A stretch of DNA of 64,000 nucleotides from Frankia alni ACN14a. GTDB lineage: Bacteria > Actinomycetota > Actinomycetes > Frankiales > Frankiaceae. Below the pieces are notes generated by a model. It was not told the origin of the DNA. It did not search any database and saw only the letters and a program-made list of their open reading frames with translations. Location of the stretch: NCBI RefSeq assembly GCF_000058485.1, contig NC_008278.1, positions 434,001 through 498,000 of the forward strand, given 5' to 3'. Positions 58,830 through 64,000 of the stretch are shown here, piece by piece. Positions within the stretch are counted from its first letter, which is position 1. The number at the start of each line of letters is the position of its first letter. The position numbers and the translations under genes are program-made.

Positions 58830-61169
58830 CTACGGGCGATTGGCGAGAAGGTGGCTGGTGCCCTGCGGGTCGACCTTCAGTACTCGGGGAGAATCACCGA
58901 TGTAGACGTTGCCGGCGCCGTCCACCGCCACCTGCTCGGGATTCCAGAGAACGACGGACGTAGCCGGCCCGTTGGTCTCATCGCTTTTCGGTGATCCCCA
59001 GACGAACGCCGCGCCGGACCCGGCGAACGCCGTGATGATGCCGTCCGGTGTGACGCGGCGGATCCGGTGGTTCGCACTGTCCGCGATGTAGAGGTTTCCG
59101 GCCCGGTCCACCGCCACGCCGGTCGGGTTGTTCAGCATCGCGCGGGTGGCCGGGCCACCGTCACCGGAGAATCCCTTGGCCCCGGTACCAGCGACCGTCG
59201 TGACGATGCCCCGGGAGTCGATGCGGCGGATCCGGTTGGCTTCCGAGTCGGCGATGTAGAGATCGCCGGAACGGTCCGCGACGGCTGCGGTGGTGGCCTG
59301 CAGCCGGCCGGCGCTCGCCGGACCGCCGTCGCCGGGCGGGCTCGGGGAGAGCCCGGTGCCACGTTTGATCAGCGTGGTGATGATCCCGGCCCGATCGACC
59401 CGGCGGAGTCCGTCCAGCACACAGATGTACAGGTTGCCGGCGACGTCGACGCTGATCTTCTCGGTGGTCGCGAAGTCCAGCGCGGCCTGGATGGCCGGAC
59501 CACCGTCGCCGGTGTCGGCGTCATCGCCGGTGCCGACGATCGTGGTGACGGTCCCGTGGGTGTCCACCCGGCGGACGCGGTTGCTCTCGTCCGAGATGTA
59601 GATGTTTCCGGCGGCATCGACCGCCACGCTGCCGAGCCGTTGGAAGGCGGCCTGCAGCGCCGGACCGCCGTCGCCGGAGGTACCGGTCTCGCCGCTGCCC
59701 GCGACAGTGCTCACGTAACCCCGCCGGTCGATCCGGCGGATCCGCGGATCGGCCTGATCGGCCAGGTACACGTTGCCGGCCGCGTCCACCGTCAGGTCCT
59801 TGAACTCGTTGATGGCCGCCACGCCGTCCGGGCCCGGGGGTGTGACACCGGCGTCGCCGACCGCCGCGGTTGTCGTCGCCCCCGAGCGCGGTGACGACGC
59901 GGAGCCACCCGGGATGACGAGACATGCAATCAGGCCCAGGACCATGGTGGCGGCCGTGGCCGCAACGGTGACCGCCAGCCGGCGCCGCCGCTGCCGCCTG
60001 ACGGGCCGCACTGCGGGCGGCGGCGTTACCGGGGCGGCGGCATCGGCCCCACCGGGCCGGAACCCACCCGGCCGGAAGGCCCCGGGCCTGACCACGCCGA
60101 GCGGCACGGAGCCGGGCGACGGCCCGGCCAGGGTGGACCGATCCGAGGCCGACGTCGGAACCGCGGCCGGGATCGAGGCCGTGGTCGAGTCCGACCGCGG
60201 GGTCGAAGCCGGGGTCGGCAGCGGGAGCGGGGTCGGAAGAGATGTCGGGCCGGCCAGGTCCCGGCCGGCCCGATCCCGGCCGGCCGGGGGCGACGGCTGC
60301 TCCACGAGATCGTCGACGACCCGCACGGTGACGCCGCAGCCGTGCAGCCACCGCGGGCCGAATGCGGCGCCGGCCGCCACAGCCAGCTCGCGGGCGAGGT
60401 CCAGGCCGGTCGGGTGGCGCGCGGCGGGATCCTTGGCCAGCGCCCGCGCCACCACCTCACCGAGGGCCGGCGGGACGGCGGGCAGCGGTGGCGGCTCGAC
60501 CTCCAGATGCCAGCGGAACAGCTCGGACACCGGCAGGCCGCGGGGGAACATCGACTCGCCGCGCAGTAGCTCGTGGAGCACCACGCCGAGCCCGTAGACG
60601 TCGGTGGCGGGGCTGAGCCTGCCGCGGCGGATCTGTTCGGGGGCCATGTAGCGGGGGGTGCCGGCGAGCCGGCTGGCCTCGCCGGCCGTCCCCTCGAGGA
60701 TCTTCGCGATGCCGAAGTCGGTGAGCTTCGGCAGGCCGGAGCCGGTGAACAGGATGTTGGCCGGTTTCACGTCACGGTGCGCAATGCCGAACCGGTGGGC
60801 CTGTGACAGCGCGTGGGCCACCGCGAGCCCCACCGCGCACGCCGCCGGCGGGCTGAGCCGGCGGCGGTCCACCGGTCCACCGGGCAGCAGCTCCATCACC
60901 AGCAGGCACAGGTCGTCTCGGACGACGAAGTCGTGGATGCGGACGATGTGTGGATGGTCCAGCCGGCCCAACATCTGGGCTTCGGCGCGGGAGGCGTCCA
61001 CCGCCGCCGGGTCGGTGGCGGCCGTGGACAGCACCTTGATCGCGACCGGCCGGTCGAGGTCCCGGTGGTGCCCGGCCAGCACCAGCCCGGAACTGCCGGT
61101 GCCGAGCTGGCCGCTGATGGTGTAACCGGGCAGCGCGGCCCGCACCCGGTCGCGGTCGACGGCTACCAC
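58830..61169 (-). CDS. Membrane Ser/Thr protein kinase with extracellular NHL repeats
   Basis: Receptor-like kinase of 779 residues. The kinase domain covers residues 16–270: glycine loop LGTGSSGLV, Lys45, HRDVKPAN (131–138), DFG (151–153), APE (176–178). A Pro/Ser/Thr-rich segment follows (about 290–395), then one transmembrane helix (398–420). The outer part (about 440–775) is a β-propeller of NHL-type repeats with the motif VDAAGNxYIxD…RIRRID, alternating with SGDGGPA loops. The propeller would sense a ligand or cell-wall component. GTG at 61169 has AAGGGG upstream. It lies 34 bp downstream of a second kinase gene of the same design. Confidence 0.92.
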   Translation of the reverse strand: MVAVDRDRVRAALPGYTISGQLGTGSSGLVLAGHHRDLDRPVAIKVLSTAATDPAAVDASRAEAQMLGRLDHPHIVRIHDFVVRDDLCLLVMELLPGGPVDRRRLSPPAACAVGLAVAHALSQAHRFGIAHRDVKPANILFTGSGLPKLTDFGIAKILEGTAGEASRLAGTPRYMAPEQIRRGRLSPATDVYGLGVVLHELLRGESMFPRGLPVSELFRWHLEVEPPPLPAVPPALGEVVARALAKDPAARHPTGLDLARELAVAAGAAFGPRWLHGCGVTVRVVDDLVEQPSPPAGRDRAGRDLAGPTSLPTPLPLPTPASTPRSDSTTASIPAAVPTSASDRSTLAGPSPGSVPLGVVRPGAFRPGGFRPGGADAAAPVTPPPAVRPVRRQRRRRLAVTVAATAATMVLGLIACLVIPGGSASSPRSGATTTAAVGDAGVTPPGPDGVAAINEFKDLTVDAAGNVYLADQADPRIRRIDRRGYVSTVAGSGETGTSGDGGPALQAAFQRLGSVAVDAAGNIYISDESNRVRRVDTHGTVTTIVGTGDDADTGDGGPAIQAALDFATTEKISVDVAGNLYICVLDGLRRVDRAGIITTLIKRGTGLSPSPPGDGGPASAGRLQATTAAVADRSGDLYIADSEANRIRRIDSRGIVTTVAGTGAKGFSGDGGPATRAMLNNPTGVAVDRAGNLYIADSANHRIRRVTPDGIITAFAGSGAAFVWGSPKSDETNGPATSVVLWNPEQVAVDGAGNVYIGDSPRVLKVDPQGTSHLLANRP

Positions 61170-61203
61170 CGGCGCCCCTTCCCCGCCGCCCGGCGCCCGG
61201 CGC

Positions 61204-63381
61204 TCATCGGCGGTGGGCCCCCTGGGATGCCGGCCCCAGCGCGATGGCCAGGATCCGCGAGCCGTTCACCTCGGACACCAACAGATATCCCCGGTAGAAC
61301 AGGAGGCTCGACGGATAACTGATTGCGGCGTCGAGGGCCCGCTGGCCGTTCCCCGCGTTGCCAGCCACCCCGGTACCGGCGATGGTCGTGATGATGCCGT
61401 GGGTGTCGATCCGCCGGATCCGGTTGACCTGGGGGTCCGCCAGGTAGATGTTGCCGGCGTCGTCGACCGTCACCCCCGCGCCGACCGTGTGGATCGCCGC
61501 CCTGGTGGCCGGTCCGCCGTCGCCGGAGAACCCCATGGTGCCGGTGCCGGCAGCGGTGGTGATGATCCCGTGGGTGTCGATCCGACGCACCCGGTTGTTA
61601 CCCTGGTCGGTCACGTACATGGTGCCCGCGACATCCACCGCGAGGCTCTCGGGCCACTGCAGCCGGGCGGCGGTCGCAGGCCCGCCGTCGCCGCCGAACC
61701 CGTCTCCGCCGGAACCGACGACCGTCGAGATGACCCCGGCGGTGTCGACCTTCCGGATCCGGTCGTTCGAGCCGTCGCAGATGTACACGTTGCCGGCCCG
61801 GTCGACCCACAACGCGCTCGGCTCGTCGAGCATGGCCTGCCGGGCGAGCACACCGTCGCCGGAGAATCCGCCGATCTTCGGGCCGTTCTCCCCGGAGAAC
61901 CCGAACACCCCGGTGCCGGCGAAGGTGGTGATCACTCCGGCCGGGTTCACCCGCCGGACCCGCTGGTTGCCCTGGTCGGAGATGTAGATGTCGCCGGCGG
62001 CGTCGACGGCGATGCCCGCGGGATCGGCGAGCTCCGCCCGGATGGCCGGACCGCCGTCGCCGGTGAACCCCCTGATGCCGTTGCCGGCCACGGTCGTGAC
62101 GACGCCGTCGCGGTCGACCCGGCGGACCCGCTGGTTGCTCTTGTCGACGATGTAGAGGTTGCCGGCGGTGTCGACGGCCATCGCGTCCGGCTTGTTCAAC
62201 CCGGCGCCGGCGGCCCGGCCGCCGTCGCCGGAGAACCCGTCGTTTCCCGTGCCGACGGCCCCCCCGATCTGCCCGACCGCCAGCGTCCTCGGTACCCAGG
62301 CCGGCAGCGGTTCGGGTCCGGAGCCGCGGGTGGCCGCGAACGTGATCCCGCCGGCGGCAGCCAGCACGACGACGATGGCGGCCGGGAGCCAGACCCGCCG
62401 GCGCGGCCGGCGACGGTGTTCCCCCGTCCCGTCCGAACCCCACCCGTCGACCCCGGTCCCGTCGGCGGCGGCGGGGATCCGGGACCGGCGTGGGCGATGC
62501 CGGGTCGGCTCGCGCAGCTCGTCGGGCAGGTGCAGGACGATCCCGGTGCCGGCGGTCCAGTCCCGGCCATACGCCTGGCGCGCGGCCAGCGCGAGCGCGT
62601 GGCCGAAGACCCGGGCGTTCGGCTGGCGCTGTTGCGGCTGTTTGGCCAGCGCCCGCATCACCACCCGGGCAACCGGTTCGGGCACTCCCGGCGGCGGTGC
62701 CGGCATGACCTCCTGGTGGTGGCGGAACAGGTCGGTGATGGACAGCCCCGGGCCGTACATCGGCCCCCCGGTGAGCTGCTCGTAGAGCAGCACCCCGAGC
62801 GAGTACAGGTCGGTCGCGGGGCTCAGCCGCCCGCCGAGGATCTGCTCGGGGGCCATGTACCGGCCGGTGCCCACCACCCGGCTGGCGGTGGACGCGGTGC
62901 CGTCGAAGATCTTCGCGATGCCGAAGTCGGTGAGCTTCGGCTGACCGGCCACGGTGAACAGGACGTTGTCCGGTTTCACGTCCCGGTGCAGCACCCCGGC
63001 CTCGTGGGCGGCGGCGAGCCCGTCGGCGACGGCCAGGGCGACGGCGCAGGCGGACTGCTGGCCGAGCTGCTGCCGGGTGAGGGTACCGCCGGAGAGCACC
63101 TCCATCACCAGCAGGCAGAGGTCGCCGTGATCGACGTAGTCGTAGATCTGCACGATGTGCGGATGTTCGAGCCGGCCCAGCAGCCGGGCCTCGGTGCGAA
63201 ACCCGGCGGCCACGTCGGGCCGGCCGGCGGCGGCGGTCGACAGCACCTTGATGGCGACGTCGCGGCCGAGGTCCAGATGCCGGCCGGCGAGGACCAGCCC
63301 GTAGCCGCCGGAACCCAGCTCCTCTCCCACCGTGTAGCCGGGCAGGGCGGCGACCACCCGGTCACGGTCGATCACTGGCAC
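61204..63381 (-). CDS. Membrane Ser/Thr protein kinase with extracellular NHL repeats (paralogue)
   Basis: Paralogue of the neighbouring kinase, 725 residues. Kinase domain: LGSGGYGLV, Lys45, HRDVKPDN (132–139), DFG (152–154), APE. It has an Arg-rich juxtamembrane segment, one transmembrane helix (about 330–350), and NHL repeats from about 380 to the end. The propeller repeats carry the same GFSGDGGPA loops. One unit is lengthened (FGFSGENGPKIGGFSGDG). GTG at 63381 starts seven bases after the preceding gene's stop, so it is in an operon with it. It shares a long stretch of the kinase N-terminus with the other kinase (IDRDRVxAALPGYT / VDRDRVRAALPGYT), showing a recent duplication. Confidence 0.92.
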   Translation of the reverse strand: MPVIDRDRVVAALPGYTVGEELGSGGYGLVLAGRHLDLGRDVAIKVLSTAAAGRPDVAAGFRTEARLLGRLEHPHIVQIYDYVDHGDLCLLVMEVLSGGTLTRQQLGQQSACAVALAVADGLAAAHEAGVLHRDVKPDNVLFTVAGQPKLTDFGIAKIFDGTASTASRVVGTGRYMAPEQILGGRLSPATDLYSLGVLLYEQLTGGPMYGPGLSITDLFRHHQEVMPAPPPGVPEPVARVVMRALAKQPQQRQPNARVFGHALALAARQAYGRDWTAGTGIVLHLPDELREPTRHRPRRSRIPAAADGTGVDGWGSDGTGEHRRRPRRRVWLPAAIVVVLAAAGGITFAATRGSGPEPLPAWVPRTLAVGQIGGAVGTGNDGFSGDGGRAAGAGLNKPDAMAVDTAGNLYIVDKSNQRVRRVDRDGVVTTVAGNGIRGFTGDGGPAIRAELADPAGIAVDAAGDIYISDQGNQRVRRVNPAGVITTFAGTGVFGFSGENGPKIGGFSGDGVLARQAMLDEPSALWVDRAGNVYICDGSNDRIRKVDTAGVISTVVGSGGDGFGGDGGPATAARLQWPESLAVDVAGTMYVTDQGNNRVRRIDTHGIITTAAGTGTMGFSGDGGPATRAAIHTVGAGVTVDDAGNIYLADPQVNRIRRIDTHGIITTIAGTGVAGNAGNGQRALDAAISYPSSLLFYRGYLLVSEVNGSRILAIALGPASQGAHRR

Positions 63382-63388
63382 GGGCTGC

Positions 63389-64000
63389 TCACCCTCTCGT
63401 GGACGCGGGCGTCGAGGGGAGGGGATGCGACGGCACCACCACCCGGATCCGCCCGCTGGCCCGGTCGGAGAAGAACACGTTGCCCTCGTGGTCGACGCCG
63501 ACAGCGCCGTCCGGCCGGCCCAGCTCGGCGTTGCCCGCCAGGCCGCCGTCCCCGGCGGAGCCGGGGCGGCCGGAGCCGGCGAGGGTGGTGATGATGCCGT
63601 GGGTGTCGACTTTGCGGATGCGGCTGTTCCCCCGGTCGGTGATGTAGAGGTTGCCGACGGCGTCCACCGCGATGCCGCGGGGATCCTGCAGGGACGCCTT
63701 CACCGCCGGGCCGCCGTCGCCGGCGAAACCGCGCAACCTGTTGCCGGCGACGGTGGTGATGACGCCGTGGGTGTCGACCTTGCGGATGCGGGAGTTGTCG
63801 GTGTCGGCGATGTAGACATCGCCCGCGGCGTCCGCGGCGACGCCGAACGGGACGTCGAGGAGGGCATCCGTCGCCGGGCCGCCGTCGCCGAACGAACCCC
63901 GGCCGCTGGATCCGGCGAAGGTGCTGATGATGCCGCGGGCGTCGACCTTGCGGATCCGGTTCTCGCCCTGGTCGGCGATGAACAGGTCACCGGCGTCGTC
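63389..64000 (-). CDS. NHL-repeat protein, C-terminus only (probable third kinase of the array)
   Basis: Open through the right edge; about 203 codons are visible. The translation consists of NHL repeats (DLFIADQGENRIRKVDARG, DVYIADTDNSRIRKVDTHG, NLYITDRGNSRIRKVDTHG) with SGDGGPA-like loops, then a short tail ending at the stop at 63389. By layout it is likely another kinase–TM–NHL protein, but the kinase part is outside the window. It is the upstream gene of the kinase operon. Confidence 0.8.
   Translation of the reverse strand, partial: DDAGDLFIADQGENRIRKVDARGIISTFAGSSGRGSFGDGGPATDALLDVPFGVAADAAGDVYIADTDNSRIRKVDTHGVITTVAGNRLRGFAGDGGPAVKASLQDPRGIAVDAVGNLYITDRGNSRIRKVDTHGIITTLAGSGRPGSAGDGGLAGNAELGRPDGAVGVDHEGNVFFSDRASGRIRVVVPSHPLPSTPASTRG

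Noticed and set aside
61213-63591. 792-codon plus-strand frame opposite the NHL kinase
   Set aside because: Repetitive because it mirrors the NHL repeats; no start signal and no domain.
58830-64000. Repeated DNA in this region as a separate repeat element
   Set aside because: The similarity follows the NHL protein repeats in frame; it is coding repetition.

Overview
The window is very GC-rich and most of its coding capacity is used. Gene starts are often GTG with a GGAGG-type ribosome binding site. It reads as chromosome of a filamentous actinobacterium. A Frankia-like organism is my best guess, based on the SCO2521–SCO2525-type cluster, a DUF574 methyltransferase, many acyl-CoA and F420-type enzymes, and Ser/Thr kinases fused to NHL repeats. 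The genus is inference. No rRNA, tRNA, CRISPR array or intact mobile element was recognised.

Layout. 1–6031 (minus): a conserved but functionally uncharacterised actinobacterial cluster (SCO2521/2522/2523 variant P-loop/2524/2525 methyltransferase) with an added membrane-anchored protein, most genes overlapping or tightly packed. 6294–7966: two GNAT acetyltransferases. 8118–11534: GntR regulator, NCS1 permease and hydantoin/allantoin-type racemase, with a five-copy 17-bp tandem repeat before the permease. 11636–14197: two acyl-CoA dehydrogenase subunits, only one with the catalytic Glu, suggesting a heterotetramer. 14515–20403: gadB, prpE, a class III CoA-transferase and a VOC protein. 20421–25254: threonine aldolase, two luciferase-like flavin oxidoreductases, and HxlR and TetR regulators with a clear operator pair. 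25485–28259: DHA2-type MFS exporter and a branched-chain-amino-acid-type binding lipoprotein, converging with an 87-bp overlap.

28399–30831 (minus) is the most intriguing block. A 31-residue, very basic, proline-rich peptide gene is followed by a perfect 14-bp hairpin, an ABC exporter and a NUDIX hydrolase. It could be a proline-rich antimicrobial peptide operon or a polyproline leader controlling the exporter.

31247–44377: enoyl-CoA hydratase, PQQ-like propeller lipoprotein, NudC, DUF574 methyltransferase, NIPSNAP, nitroreductase/TetR pair, a UGSC-family protein with a coupled partner, TetR, a ribbon-helix-helix/VOC pair, and a DUF35 plus thiolase pair. 44568–53711: DEAD-box helicase, long-chain-type acyl-CoA dehydrogenase, a small three-repeat MABP-type β-prism protein, DUF72, Rieske oxygenase with a deaminase, a collapsed glutamine amidotransferase remnant, and a MarR/SDR pair around a palindromic operator. 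54020–58066: TetR/epimerase pair and an MMPL transporter. 58067–58829 is a decayed interval with a fragment of an IS256-type transposase. 58830–64000 (minus): two complete kinase–TM–NHL receptors and the C-terminus of a third NHL protein, in tandem.

The overall theme is accessory catabolism and lipid/CoA chemistry. Many enzyme genes are paired with a local regulator, and palindromic operators are visible between several of them. Short tandem repeats (9, 15, 17 and 18 bp) recur between genes and inside coding regions.
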